64,000 nt of DNA, from the NCBI RefSeq assembly GCF_000348785.1, contig NC_020520.1, positions 1,302,001 to 1,366,000 of the forward strand, in the 5' to 3' direction. Below, in pieces: positions 8,376 to 16,461 of the stretch; position 1 is the first letter of the stretch; the number at the start of each line of letters is the position of its first letter. The stretch comes from Ilumatobacter coccineus YM16-304. GTDB taxonomy: Bacteria > Actinomycetota > Acidimicrobiia > Acidimicrobiales > Ilumatobacteraceae. The translations under genes were made by a program, and so were the position numbers. The notes beneath the pieces are model-generated. The model was given only the letters and a program-made list of their open reading frames with translations, ran no database searches and was not told the origin of the DNA.

Positions 8376-9116
8376 CTACCCGCTGAACGTCTTGACCGAC
8401 AGTGCGACGATCGAGACGCAGAGCATCGCGATGATCGCACGGTCGAACCCGGCCGACGAGACCCGGTCGCGGATGCGGGTGCCGAGGGGGATCGCGGCGA
8501 GCACGGGAATGCACGCGAGGAGTGAGGGTGCGACTCGGCCGGACAGTTCGCCACTCGCCACGAGCACGGCGAACTGGGCGGAGCCGCTGACGAGGAACAG
8601 TGAGGTGACCGACACGATGTGCGCTCCGCGGCTCAGCCGGTAGCTGTGGATCCACGACCCGACGATCGGGCCCGAGATGCCGATCGCGCCTTGGAAGATG
8701 CCGGCGACGCCTCCCGCGATGGGAGCGAAGCGTTTCGATCGAGCCGGTTCGATTCGGAAGTCGGGACGGGCGAAGAAGTTGACGATGTAGGCGACCGTCG
8801 CCACGATCAACATGATCACGAGCGGTTCGTCGGGCAGTCTGATGAACGCGATGGCGCCGACGATCGCGCCGCCGACTCCCGCCACCGCCAGGATCGGGAG
8901 GTCTCTCGTCTCGGGGAGGTGTTCGCGTTCGCGGACGGCGAGGACTCCGTTCGCGAGCATGTTGGCCAAGGCGATCGTCACCACCGCGTCGTCGAGGTCG
9001 ACGAAGAGGGCGGCGATCGGAATCGAGATCAGCGGGAGCCCCATGCCGGTGATCGCCTTCACGGTCGAGCCGACGACCACCGCGGCGAGCACGATCGCCA
9101 GTTCCGTTCCGGTCAT
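8376..9116 (-). CDS. TauE/SafE-family membrane transporter
   Basis: A 246-residue integral membrane protein with about eight hydrophobic helices and the two repeated glycine-rich segments of the TauE/SafE (DUF81) family: VVVGSTVKAITGMGLP at residues 14-29 and GGVAGIFQGAIGISGPIVGS in the second half. Members export sulfite, sulfoacetate or related anions, but the substrate cannot be read from sequence. The ATG at 9116 has TACGCT ending 7 bases upstream and no Shine-Dalgarno, which suggests a leaderless transcript. The thiamine operon follows on the same strand after its stop, so the riboswitch insulates the two units. Confidence 0.88.
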   Translation of the reverse strand: MTGTELAIVLAAVVVGSTVKAITGMGLPLISIPIAALFVDLDDAVVTIALANMLANGVLAVREREHLPETRDLPILAVAGVGGAIVGAIAFIRLPDEPLVIMLIVATVAYIVNFFARPDFRIEPARSKRFAPIAGGVAGIFQGAIGISGPIVGSWIHSYRLSRGAHIVSVTSLFLVSGSAQFAVLVASGELSGRVAPSLLACIPVLAAIPLGTRIRDRVSSAGFDRAIIAMLCVSIVALSVKTFSG

Positions 9117-9177
9117 CGGCGGCAGCGTAGGGCCGCTCGTTCACGACGTGTTGATGTTGCTGTGCGACACTCGTTTC

Positions 9178-9987
9178 GTGGCTCTGATCGGACAGCTGAC
9201 CGACACGCACGTGCTTGCGCGCGACGACCAGGAAACGGAGGTGTTCGTCGACAACAACGCTCGGCTCGTCGACGCGGTGGCGTCGATTCGCGCCGAGACG
9301 ACACCGGTCGATGTGCTGATCGGAACAGGTGATCTGGCCAACAGCGGCCATCCGGCCGAGTACGAGGCGCTGTTGGAGTTGCTCGAGCCGCTCGACGTGC
9401 CGTTTCTCGCGCTCGGCGGCAACCACGACGTGCGCGAACTCCTCCGGTCGTCGTTCCCCGGCACGCCGTGGGTCGACGCCGAACACGCCAGTTGGTCGAC
9501 CGTCGTCGCCGGTGTGCGGCTCGTCGGGCTCGACTCGACGACGCCCGGTGAGCACGGGGGCCGTCTCGACGAGGAGCGTTGCGACTGGCTCGACGGCGTG
9601 TTGCGTGCCCCGTTCGACGGCCCGACCTTGTTGGCGATGCATCATCCACCGTTCGCATCGGGCATCCGGTGGATGGACATGCACGGCTTCCCGGGCCTCG
9701 ACCTGCTCGACGAGGTGCTCACGGCGCATCCGGTCGACCGAATCCTCTGTGGGCATCTGCATCGACCGATGGCGTCGACGTTCGCCGGTGCGCCGGCGCA
9801 GGTCGGCATGTCGACAGTGCAGCACGTCGCGCTCGATCTGCGTCCCGACGCGCCGGTCGCGGTGATCGACAACCCGGTCGGGTACCAGCTGATCGACGTG
9901 CGCCCCGACTCGATCGTCGCCCACTCGCGCTACATCCGCACCGCCGCGCCCGTCATCCCGGCGTGGGCCTCGGAGTTCGACCAGTGA
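9178..9987 (+). CDS. Metallophosphoesterase, Icc/CpdA-like
   Basis: A 269-residue calcineurin-like phosphoesterase. The five-motif binuclear metal site is visible: QLTDTHV (residues 5-11, Asp and His), GTGDLAN (about 49-55), GGNHDVR (about 79-85), MHHPP and CGHLHRP. The order and spacing match class III cyclic-nucleotide phosphodiesterases (CpdA/Rv0805), which hydrolyse 2',3'- or 3',5'-cNMP in vitro; the substrate is not certain. The GTG at 9178 is chosen because the family starts directly with the first metal strand. An in-frame ATG lies at 9154. GACACT ends 6 bases before the GTG, again suggesting a leaderless start. Confidence 0.85.
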   Translation: MALIGQLTDTHVLARDDQETEVFVDNNARLVDAVASIRAETTPVDVLIGTGDLANSGHPAEYEALLELLEPLDVPFLALGGNHDVRELLRSSFPGTPWVDAEHASWSTVVAGVRLVGLDSTTPGEHGGRLDEERCDWLDGVLRAPFDGPTLLAMHHPPFASGIRWMDMHGFPGLDLLDEVLTAHPVDRILCGHLHRPMASTFAGAPAQVGMSTVQHVALDLRPDAPVAVIDNPVGYQLIDVRPDSIVAHSRYIRTAAPVIPAWASEFDQ

Positions 9988-9992
9988 ACGCA

Positions 9993-10029
9993 ACCTGGTT
10001 ATTTCCATCCGGGATGGAAATAACCAGGT
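9993..10029. terminator. Perfect 18-bp palindrome between convergent genes
   Basis: Arms 9993-10010 and 10012-10029 are exact reverse complements around a single central base. They begin ACCTGGTTATTTCC on each strand. The structure fills nearly the whole 45-base gap between the phosphodiesterase stop (9987) and the amidase stop (10033). There is no flanking T-tract; the A/T-rich part is inside the stem. A bidirectional transcription terminator is the most likely role, because it would work equally on both convergent transcripts. Confidence 0.7.
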
Positions 10030-10032
10030 CGG

Positions 10033-11466
10033 TCAGGCGGGTGGGGTGCGGTGCGCCCAGGGGTGGGCGTGTTCGAGTTGGGCCGCCACGTTGAGGAGGA
10101 GGTCTTCTCGGCCGTAGGCGGCGACGAGTTGGACGCCGATCGGCAGGCCGGAGTCGTTCCAGTGCAGGGGCAGGCTGATGGCCGGTTGTCCGCTGGCATT
10201 GAACGGCGGCGTGAACGACACGAACGCTCCAGCTCGTCGCATGCCGGCGAGCGGATCGCCGGGCTGGGCATCGTGTTCGCCGATGCGGACCGGGGGTTCG
10301 GACAGCGTCGGCGTGAGCAGGAGGTCCCAGCCGTCGGCCCACCACGACTGGATCGTGCGGCGGTACTGCGCGACGGCTCCGAGCGCGGCGCCGTACTCGA
10401 CGCCCGACACCCGTGCGGCGTACTCGGCCTGCACCCAGTTGACGGGCTCGACCTCGTCGGCGGTGAGCTCTCGGCCGAGTGCGTCGCCGAGACGGGCGAT
10501 GCCGAGCGCCATGTTGGTCGCCCACATCGCCATGAAGCGCGCCGAGAACGACGCGTCGGACAGCGCGTCGGGGAACCCCGGCTCGACGTGATGGCCGAGG
10601 CCGTCGAGCATCGTGGCCGCGGACCGGACCGCGTCGATGCAGTCGGCGTGCAGCGGCTGCCCGAGCGGGTGGGTGTCGAGCAGCCCGATGCGGAGCTTCG
10701 GAACGTCGTTGCCGACCTCGTCGGCGTACGGGCGGGTGGGAGCCGGGGCGATGACGTTGTCGCCGACGCCCGGGCCGGCCACGGCGTCGAGCAGTCGAGC
10801 CGAGTCGCGGACCGACCGGCTGACGGCGAAGTGCACGCTCAGCCCGGATTCGTCGCGCTCGGGACCCATCGTGATGCGCCCGGCCGACGGCTTGAGGCCG
10901 ACGAGGCCGCAGCACGATGCCGGGATGCGGATCGACCCGCCGCCGTCGGACGCGTTGGCGACCGGCACCATGCCCGATGCCACGGCAGCCGCGGCACCGC
11001 CGCTCGAACCTCCGGGCGTGTGGTCGGTCGACCAGGGGTTGCGGCTCGGCCCCCACGCGACCGGCTCGGTCACCGGGAGCGAGCCGAGTTCGGGGCTGTT
11101 GGTGCGGCCGAGCGTGACGAGCCCGGCATCACGGAACCGGGCGACGAGTTCGGTGTCGTGATCGGAGATCGGCATCGCCTCGCGCAGTGCGGCGTTGCCG
11201 TTGGTCATCGGGTGCCCTTCGGAGTGGGCCCACAGATCCTTGAGCAGGGTCGGCACCCCGGCGAACGGTCCGGAGAGTTCGCCGGCGGCGGCCGAGCGAG
11301 CATCGTCGAACCATCGGATGTTGACCGCGTTGAGCGGGCCGTCGAGTTGCTCGATGCGCTCGATCGCCGCGTCGACCAACTCGATGGCGCTCACTTCTCC
11401 ATCGGCGACGAGCCGAGCCTGCTCGGTCGCGTCCATCCATCGGGTCTCGTTCGCAATCTCTGACAT
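10033..11466 (-). CDS. Amidase-signature family amidase
   Basis: A 477-residue amidase that hydrolyses a carboxamide bond; the substrate is unknown. The Ser-cisSer-Lys triad is intact: Lys76 in TLLKDLW, Ser154 in the GGSSGG loop and the nucleophile Ser178 in DGGGSIRIPA. Residues 150-190 form the amidase signature. The length and lack of a GatA-specific context (no gatB or gatC nearby) favour a stand-alone amidase over the tRNA amidotransferase subunit. The start ATG at 11466 gives the usual N-terminal helix before residue 50. It converges with the phosphodiesterase gene across a palindrome. Confidence 0.92.
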   Translation of the reverse strand: MSEIANETRWMDATEQARLVADGEVSAIELVDAAIERIEQLDGPLNAVNIRWFDDARSAAAGELSGPFAGVPTLLKDLWAHSEGHPMTNGNAALREAMPISDHDTELVARFRDAGLVTLGRTNSPELGSLPVTEPVAWGPSRNPWSTDHTPGGSSGGAAAAVASGMVPVANASDGGGSIRIPASCCGLVGLKPSAGRITMGPERDESGLSVHFAVSRSVRDSARLLDAVAGPGVGDNVIAPAPTRPYADEVGNDVPKLRIGLLDTHPLGQPLHADCIDAVRSAATMLDGLGHHVEPGFPDALSDASFSARFMAMWATNMALGIARLGDALGRELTADEVEPVNWVQAEYAARVSGVEYGAALGAVAQYRRTIQSWWADGWDLLLTPTLSEPPVRIGEHDAQPGDPLAGMRRAGAFVSFTPPFNASGQPAISLPLHWNDSGLPIGVQLVAAYGREDLLLNVAAQLEHAHPWAHRTPPA

Positions 11467-11496
11467 GCGAACTGGTTAGCAGACCGCCGAGGGGTC

Positions 11497-11904
11497 TCAG
11501 GCCGCCGTGCGGTACGACCGGGAGCGGACCAGCGTGCCATGACGCTCGACGATCGTGCCGACGGTGAACGTGCGACAGATCTCGTCGATCGCCTCGACGT
11601 GCTCGTCGATGATCTCGTCGATCTCGGCGGCATCGGGGCCGAGGAGGTCGAGCCATCCGTCGCGCTCGAGCGAGTCGCGAACGACGTCGCGCAGATCGTC
11701 GAGCGTGATGAACGGGCGATCGACGACCATGGCCGTGGTGGTGGCACGGCTGCTCGCCAGACCGGGAAAGCCGCGGCTGCATCCGCAGTCGTCGGGAGTG
11801 TGGCACTGCGCCACGATCGGGGTGACCAGTTCGCCTTCGACGGTGAAGGAGTAGTCGCCGTCGGCGGTGGACTGCAGTTCGTTGGTGGCAATGAGGACTC
11901 GCAT
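11497..11904 (-). CDS. Conserved actinobacterial protein, DUF7715-like
   Basis: A 135-residue protein beginning MRVLIATNELQ, with a cysteine cluster CHTPDDCGCSRGFPG (about residues 36-50) followed by ASSRATTTAMV. I associate this pattern with an actinobacterial family of unknown function (DUF7715), whose members share the N-terminal strand, the CGCxRxFxGL motif and the RATTTA motif. The cysteines could bind metal. No catalytic motif is recognised. The ATG at 11904 is the natural start. It lies 30 bases upstream of the amidase, on the same strand, and may be co-transcribed. Confidence 0.72.
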   Translation of the reverse strand: MRVLIATNELQSTADGDYSFTVEGELVTPIVAQCHTPDDCGCSRGFPGLASSRATTTAMVVDRPFITLDDLRDVVRDSLERDGWLDLLGPDAAEIDEIIDEHVEAIDEICRTFTVGTIVERHGTLVRSRSYRTAA

Positions 11905-11943
11905 GGCTCGATGATGCGCAGAGCCCTGTGACAGGGTTGCGGA

Positions 11944-12513
11944 ATGGCCGCTGACGAGGGACTTCACGACAATCCACTGCAACGGGGAGACATCGTGTTC
12001 GAACACGGCGTGATCTTCCAGTACGCGTATCTGGTCAACGACCTGCGCGCCACGATCGAGGAGTGGGACGCGCTGTTCGGTGCCGGCCCGTTCGTCATCA
12101 CCGAGCATCACAAGACCGACACGTTCGACTACCGCGGCACCACCCACGAGGCCGACGTGTCGTACGCGTTCGGTTACCTCGGCGACATGATGATCCAGTT
12201 CATCGTGCAGCACGACGACACCCCGTCGATCTACCGCGACATGTACGCGGCGGGCGAGACCGGCTACCACCATCTCGGCATTCTCTGCACCGATGTGCGG
12301 GCGGAGGTCGATCGCCTCGGGGCCGCCGGTTTCGAGTGCGGTACCTTCCTCCACGCCGACGGTGTCGACGCGGCCTACGTCGACACGCGCTCCGTCAACG
12401 GGGGCTTCACCGAGTTCCACGGCACGCCGCCGCGCATCATCGACGCCTTCGCGGCGTGGCGCACCGCCCACGCCAACCGCAAGCCGGGCGACTCGCCCTT
12501 CCTGGTTCGCTGA
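11944..12513 (+). CDS. Glyoxalase/VOC-like protein
   Basis: A 189-residue protein of the vicinal-oxygen-chelate superfamily. It has the paired beta-alpha-beta-beta-beta modules, with FQYAYLVNDLRATIEEW at residues 25-41 as the first strand/helix and YHHLGILCTDVRAEVDRL as the second. Putative metal ligands are His in GYHHLG and the Glu of GGFTEFHGTP near the C-terminus. Members include glyoxalases, dioxygenases and isomerases, so the reaction is open. Its stop lies 4 bases from the convergent pirin stop. Confidence 0.75.
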   Translation: MAADEGLHDNPLQRGDIVFEHGVIFQYAYLVNDLRATIEEWDALFGAGPFVITEHHKTDTFDYRGTTHEADVSYAFGYLGDMMIQFIVQHDDTPSIYRDMYAAGETGYHHLGILCTDVRAEVDRLGAAGFECGTFLHADGVDAAYVDTRSVNGGFTEFHGTPPRIIDAFAAWRTAHANRKPGDSPFLVR

Positions 12514-12517
12514 ACCG

Positions 12518-13543
12518 TCAGACGGTGACGGCCTTCTCGACCCGGCCGTCGGCGTGGCGGGCGAAGCGTTCGCCGTCGTGGCCGTGCGTCGGGTCGGGCC
12601 GATCCCACGGCCAACCACCGAACTGCGTCGCCCGGTAGTCGGCGAAGGCTTGGCGGATCTCGGCCTCGTCGTTCATCACGAACGGACCCTGTTGCGCCAC
12701 GGGCTCACCGATCGGTCGGCCCTGCATCATCAGCAGTTCGACGTGACCGGTCGACCGCAGCGAGATGGCTCGCTGTGCGTCGACGACGGCGCCGGTCGAC
12801 CCGTCGACCGATTCGTCGTCGATGGTGAGTCCGTCGCCGTCGAACACGTAGAGCACACGCACGGTGTCGGCACCGGCGGCTGCGGGCATCGTCCACTCCG
12901 AGCCGGGCTCGAGCACCACGTGCCAGAGTGCCACGTCGGCCTCGGGGCGCGACGCCCACGACGAGGGCGGCGGCGACGGCGGTGTGTGCCCGTCGAGCTC
13001 GCCGGCGATCACCGTGATCGTGGCCGCGGGTGAGTTGGAGTCCTTCTGCACGACGACGCGGGGGATCTCGTGGTCCCAGAGCATCGCGAAGTGCGGCTCG
13101 ACCATCTTGTCGCTGGCGGGAAGGTTGATCCAGATCTGGAACATCTCCATCGTGTTCGGGCCGTCGGGGTCGACGAGCGGGAACATCTCGGCGTGCTGGA
13201 TGCCGGCACCGGCCGTCATCCACTGGACGTCACCACGTCCGTAGCGGGCGGCTGCGCCGAGGGAGTCGGCGTGGTCGATCAGACCCTGGCGGACGAACGA
13301 GATCGTCTCGAAGCCACGATGCGGGTGCTGCGGGAAGCCGGGCACCTTCGAGCCGTGGTACATGCGCCAGCCGTCGGTGGGTTCGAAGTCGTTGCCGATG
13401 CTTCGGCCCGAGAGGTCGGCAGCGGGTCCGAGTTCACCATCGGACGCGGGGTAGTGGTCGAGATGGTGGACGCAGAAGAGGAAGGGATCGACGGTCGCCC
13501 ATTGGAAGCCCAGGGGGACGGTCTGCAGGATCGGCGATGTCAT
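12518..13543 (-). CDS. Pirin-family protein
   Basis: A 341-residue bicupin of the pirin family. The iron-binding N-terminal cupin has FPQHPHRGFET (near residues 70-80) with the two histidines, and AGAGIQHAEMF with the third histidine and glutamate. The C-terminal cupin has EPGSEWTMPA and LLMMQGRPIGEPVAQQGPFV, the second being the family's closing signature. Bacterial pirins act as redox sensors or quercetinase-like dioxygenases; which applies here is not visible. The ATG at 13543 overlaps the EcsC-like stop (ATGA), so the two are coupled. Confidence 0.92.
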   Translation of the reverse strand: MTSPILQTVPLGFQWATVDPFLFCVHHLDHYPASDGELGPAADLSGRSIGNDFEPTDGWRMYHGSKVPGFPQHPHRGFETISFVRQGLIDHADSLGAAARYGRGDVQWMTAGAGIQHAEMFPLVDPDGPNTMEMFQIWINLPASDKMVEPHFAMLWDHEIPRVVVQKDSNSPAATITVIAGELDGHTPPSPPPSSWASRPEADVALWHVVLEPGSEWTMPAAAGADTVRVLYVFDGDGLTIDDESVDGSTGAVVDAQRAISLRSTGHVELLMMQGRPIGEPVAQQGPFVMNDEAEIRQAFADYRATQFGGWPWDRPDPTHGHDGERFARHADGRVEKAVTV

Positions 13544-14226
13544 GACTCAATGATACTTGCGGGCGCAAGCTTTTGCACGCGCGTCGGGAGTTCGCCGAAG
13601 TAGCGGTGAGCGTGGCGGGCGGTCGACTTCACGACGTAGGCGTTGAGGCCGTAGCCGAGCGCGGCGCCGATGCCGAACGGCACCATGCGCCCGAGCGCCA
13701 GCGCCCCTCGGCGTGTGCCGTAGCGGGAGAGGATCATGTAGCCGAGGCGATTGTTCATTCGGCGCACGGTCTCGGCCGGGATCCGCTGCGACGACGACGA
13801 GTTGACCTTGACGCCCATGTCGCGGGCGAGTCGTGCGACCTTCGACGCCGCGCTGTCGCCGTACGTGAGGATCGACAGCACCCACAGTCGACGCTCGTCG
13901 GTCGGGGCGTCGTGGTGGCCGTGGAGCGCGGCGATCGTGAGGATCAGGTCGGACAGGCGAACCGTCGACCAACCGAGTTCGGCGACGAACGCCGCGGTCG
14001 ACGTGGCCACGCCGACGCCGGGCACCGCCGCGGTGCCGCCCGCCGCCGCGCCGGCCAGGCCGAGTTCTCGTCGGAACGACTGCGTGACCTCGACGACTCG
14101 TTCGTCGGGCGTCGCTCCCGTCGCTCTGCTGGCCCGCTCGACCGCCGGCCCCCAACGCTTCTCGACGCCCTCGTCGACGGCATCGAGCACTCGCTGCCCG
14201 AGCTTCGCTTCGGCCGGTGACGCCAT
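13540..14226 (-). CDS. EcsC-like protein
   Basis: A 228-residue protein whose central part (residues 55-130) has a Gly/Ala-rich stretch GAAAGGTAAVPGVGVATS, then LSDLILTIAALHG and an RRLWVLSILTYGD segment. This is the pattern of EcsC-family proteins, which in Bacillus are linked to the EcsAB transporter but have unknown chemistry. A second hydrophobic Gly/Ala stretch is near residue 195. The start ATG at 14226 is preceded by GTGAGGAG; the open frame upstream is not credible because it runs into the triplet repeat. Coupled to pirin by a 4-base overlap. Confidence 0.65.
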   Translation of the reverse strand: MASPAEAKLGQRVLDAVDEGVEKRWGPAVERASRATGATPDERVVEVTQSFRRELGLAGAAAGGTAAVPGVGVATSTAAFVAELGWSTVRLSDLILTIAALHGHHDAPTDERRLWVLSILTYGDSAASKVARLARDMGVKVNSSSSQRIPAETVRRMNNRLGYMILSRYGTRRGALALGRMVPFGIGAALGYGLNAYVVKSTARHAHRYFGELPTRVQKLAPASIIES

Positions 14227-14335
14227 CTCCTCACCGTATCTGCGCACCGACACCGGATTCTCGGTCGCTCGCGGGTGTTCCACAGGTGCTGCGCCGACTG
14301 ATCCGGTCGCTCGACCCGGATGCCCAGCACGCCGC

Positions 14336-14371
14336 ATCATGATCATCATCGTCATCGTCATCGTCATCATC
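14336..14371. repeat. ATC/GTC trinucleotide repeat
   Basis: Twelve consecutive triplets, mostly ATC alternating with GTC and one ATG. They lie just upstream of the ArsR-operon promoter (its -35 begins at 14388) and in the divergent region between the EcsC-like gene and the SRPBCC operon. Such slippage-prone tracts can change length between strains. An influence on promoter activity is possible but unproven. Confidence 0.85.
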
Positions 14372-14376
14372 GACGC

Positions 14377-14435
14377 GCAACTAAAGGTTGCATCGGGGTG
14401 TCGCCTGTGCGACAATGACGCAACCAAAGGTTGCA
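14377..14435 (+). promoter_or_regulatory. Promoter with two tandem ArsR-type operators
   Basis: Two near-identical 16-base palindromic sites, GCAACTAAAGGTTGCA (14377-14392) and GCAACCAAAGGTTGCA (14420-14435), lie 43 bases apart, about four helical turns. A promoter is embedded: -35 TTGCAT at 14388-14393 and -10 GACAAT at 14411-14416 with a 17-base spacer. The first operator therefore covers the -35 and the second covers the expected start site. The AAAGGAG Shine-Dalgarno of the first gene follows at once. The encoded ArsR regulator is the obvious ligand, giving autorepression. Confidence 0.85.
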
Positions 14436-14450
14436 CAAAGGAGCACACGC

Positions 14451-14915
14451 ATGAATCACGAGACGATCGAGCGGTACGTCGAGATCGACGCCACGCCGGA
14501 GACGGTGTTCGAGGTGATCACCGACCCCGAGCACGTCCGGCAGTGGTGGCCCGACGACGCGAACTTCGAGCCTGCGCCGGGAAGCACCGGCCATCTGGTC
14601 TTCGGCGACCCGTCGTCGCCCGATGCTCAAGTCCCGCAGATCACGATCGTCGCCGTCGAGGCCCCGCGCCTGTTCTCGTTCCGCTGGGTGTACCCCGACG
14701 GTGAGGCTGCGATCCCCGGCAACTCGCTGCTCGTCACGTTCGAGCTGTCGCCTCGGGGGTCGGGCACGGTCCTGCACCTGAGCGAGACCGGCTTTGCCGA
14801 CAAGGGTTGGGAGCCGGAGGTGGCCGAGGCCGAGTACGGCGACCACTGCGCGGGCTGGGATCACTTCCTCCCGCAACTCGTCGACTATGCCCCCACGGTC
14901 GGGGCGAGGGCATGA
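14451..14915 (+). CDS. SRPBCC (AHSA1-type) protein
   Basis: A 154-residue START/SRPBCC protein beginning HETIERYVEIDATPETVFEV, then WWPDDANFEP and the C-terminal helix CAGWDHFLPQLVDY. This is the AHSA1/CalC-like fold, which binds hydrophobic ligands in a deep cavity. The ATG at 14451 has AAAGGAG 8 bases upstream; an in-frame start 63 bases earlier would cover the operator and is rejected. It is the first gene of an ArsR-controlled trio joined by ATGA overlaps. Pairs of ArsR and AHSA1 genes are common in actinobacteria; the ligand is unknown. Confidence 0.88.
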   Translation: MNHETIERYVEIDATPETVFEVITDPEHVRQWWPDDANFEPAPGSTGHLVFGDPSSPDAQVPQITIVAVEAPRLFSFRWVYPDGEAAIPGNSLLVTFELSPRGSGTVLHLSETGFADKGWEPEVAEAEYGDHCAGWDHFLPQLVDYAPTVGARA

Positions 14916-15295
14916 CCACCGACATCGACGACGACCTGTGGTCGGCGATCGGCGAACCGACACGTCGGCGCATGCTCGACCTCCTGCTCGCCGATGGCTC
15001 CGCAACAGCGACGAGTCTCAGCGAACGGCTCCCGGTCACTCGCCAAGCGGTCGCCAAACACCTGGGTGTGCTCGACCGCGCCGGCATCGTCCGCAGTGTT
15101 GCCGAAGGACGTGAACGCCGGTTCCGAATCGACGACCGCCAGTTCGCTCGAGCGGTCGACCAGCTCACCACCGTCGGTCACGCCTGGGACGGCCGACTCC
15201 GACGGATCGCACGGATCGCCGAGCAGGTCGAACGCGAGAAACACACCGACACCCCGACAGACCACGAACAGACCAACGAAGGAGACATCCCATGA
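14912..15295 (+). CDS. ArsR-family transcriptional regulator
   Basis: A 127-residue winged-helix repressor. LWSAIGEPTRRRMLDLLL is the first helix pair, ATSLSERLPVTRQAVAKHLGVLDRAG (residues 33-58) contains the recognition helix, and GRERRFRID forms the wing. There are no CxC-type metal-binding cysteines, which agrees with the SRPBCC-associated ArsR group that sense something other than metal. It overlaps both neighbours (ATGA at 14912 and 15292), so all three proteins are made together. It most likely represses its own operon at the two upstream palindromes. Confidence 0.93.
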   Translation: MTTDIDDDLWSAIGEPTRRRMLDLLLADGSATATSLSERLPVTRQAVAKHLGVLDRAGIVRSVAEGRERRFRIDDRQFARAVDQLTTVGHAWDGRLRRIARIAEQVEREKHTDTPTDHEQTNEGDIP

Positions 15296-15735
15296 ACACC
15301 ATTCATCACCGCATCGGAGCGCTCACCGAGAGCACCGAACCCGTCTACGAGGCCTTGACCACCATCGACGGACTCGCGAACTGGTGGACCGTCGACACCA
15401 CCGGCGATGCATCGATCGGCGGGAAGATCGAGTTCCGGTTTCCGCCCGGCGGCTTCGACATGGAGGTCGTCGAGCTCGAGCCAGGAGCCTTCGTCCGCTG
15501 GCGGGTGGTCGACGGACCACCGGAGTGGATCGGGACCCACATCGAGTTTCGGCTGTCCCGCAGCGACGGGTACACCATCGTGAACTTCGCCCACACCGGT
15601 TGGGCCGAGCCCGTCGAGTTCCTCTCCCACTGCAGCACGAAGTGGGCGACGTACCTGCTCAGCCTCAAGCAATACGCGGAGACCGGCACCGGCTCCCCGT
15701 CGCCAGACGACGTCCAGATCAGCGACTGGGACTGA
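15292..15735 (+). CDS. SRPBCC-family protein, third gene of the ArsR operon
   Basis: A 147-residue SRPBCC protein: YEALTTIDGLANWWT at residues 19-33, GGKIEFRFPPGGFD, then VRWRVVDGPPEWIGTHIEF and a C-terminal helix around FLSHCSTKWATYLLSLKQYAE. The fold is a ligand-binding START-like cavity, as in the first gene of the operon, but sequence similarity between the two is low, so they probably bind different ligands or form a heteromer. The ATG overlaps the ArsR stop. Confidence 0.87.
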   Translation: MNTIHHRIGALTESTEPVYEALTTIDGLANWWTVDTTGDASIGGKIEFRFPPGGFDMEVVELEPGAFVRWRVVDGPPEWIGTHIEFRLSRSDGYTIVNFAHTGWAEPVEFLSHCSTKWATYLLSLKQYAETGTGSPSPDDVQISDWD

Positions 15736-15798
15736 GCGCATGGTGCTGGCAGATCGCAGAGGTGTTCCGGCTGGGTCGGGTGGTTTTGTGCGTGGTGT

Positions 15799-16368
15799 TC
15801 AGGCGGTCGCTGCTCGGTTGGTCGGTCGGTAGCGGAGGTTGATCTCCTCGACGCGATCGCCGTTGACGAACTCGAGCGGAACCGGCGACCCCGCCGGATT
15901 GTCGTGGAGTCGGATGCCGTCGCCGAGCAGCACCGGGAGGACGTGGAGGTCGATCTCGTCGAGCAGGCCACGTTCGAGAAGCTGGCGGCCGATCGTCGGG
16001 GACAGGACCTCGACGTTCTTTCCGTCCGCGGCCCGACGGGCGATGTCGACGGCCTCGGCGACGTCGCAGTCCAGGAACGTCACCCCTTCCGCAGGTTCGG
16101 CATCGTCGGGATGATGTGTGAGCACGAAGATCGGCCCGGTCCATTCGCCGCCGTACACGCCGCCGGGGTCCGGGAACATGTCCCAGCCGGTTCGCCCACC
16201 GAGCACCGCTCCGGTCGTCGACGTGTACTCGGCGATGAGACCGGCTCGGTTGGTTGCGTCGGGCATCCAGTCCATTCGATGACCCGGGCCGGCGACGAAG
16301 CCGTCGAGAGACATCGAGAAGTGCCACAGCACCTTGCCGGTGGCGGATTGCGGGGTCGTGTCATGCAC
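15799..16368 (-). CDS. Dihydrofolate-reductase-like RibD C-terminal domain protein
   Basis: A 189-residue NADPH-dependent reductase-like protein of the RibD_C/DHFR superfamily. The N-terminal strand WHFSMSLDGFVAGP (about residues 14-27) and GAVLGGRTGWDMF are typical, as is the C-terminal LLERGLLDEIDLHVLPVLLGDG. These stand-alone proteins are widespread in actinobacteria and have no settled substrate. The GTG at 16368 is chosen because AGGAG lies 6 bases upstream. It is transcribed towards the ArsR operon and lies 93 bases after the VOC-SRPBCC gene. Confidence 0.85.
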   Translation of the reverse strand: MHDTTPQSATGKVLWHFSMSLDGFVAGPGHRMDWMPDATNRAGLIAEYTSTTGAVLGGRTGWDMFPDPGGVYGGEWTGPIFVLTHHPDDAEPAEGVTFLDCDVAEAVDIARRAADGKNVEVLSPTIGRQLLERGLLDEIDLHVLPVLLGDGIRLHDNPAGSPVPLEFVNGDRVEEINLRYRPTNRAATA

Positions 16369-16461
16369 GGCGTACTCCTGTTCGTGTGGTGAGGATCTGG
16401 TGTGGACGCGAGACGCGCTGTATCGCAGCACGTCTCGCAGGAACTCGCGACGTGTGGATGG

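Noticed and set aside
14388-14450. Earlier start for the first SRPBCC gene
   Set aside because: It would place the -10 box and second operator inside the coding region. ATG 14451 has a strong AAAGGAG at the right distance.
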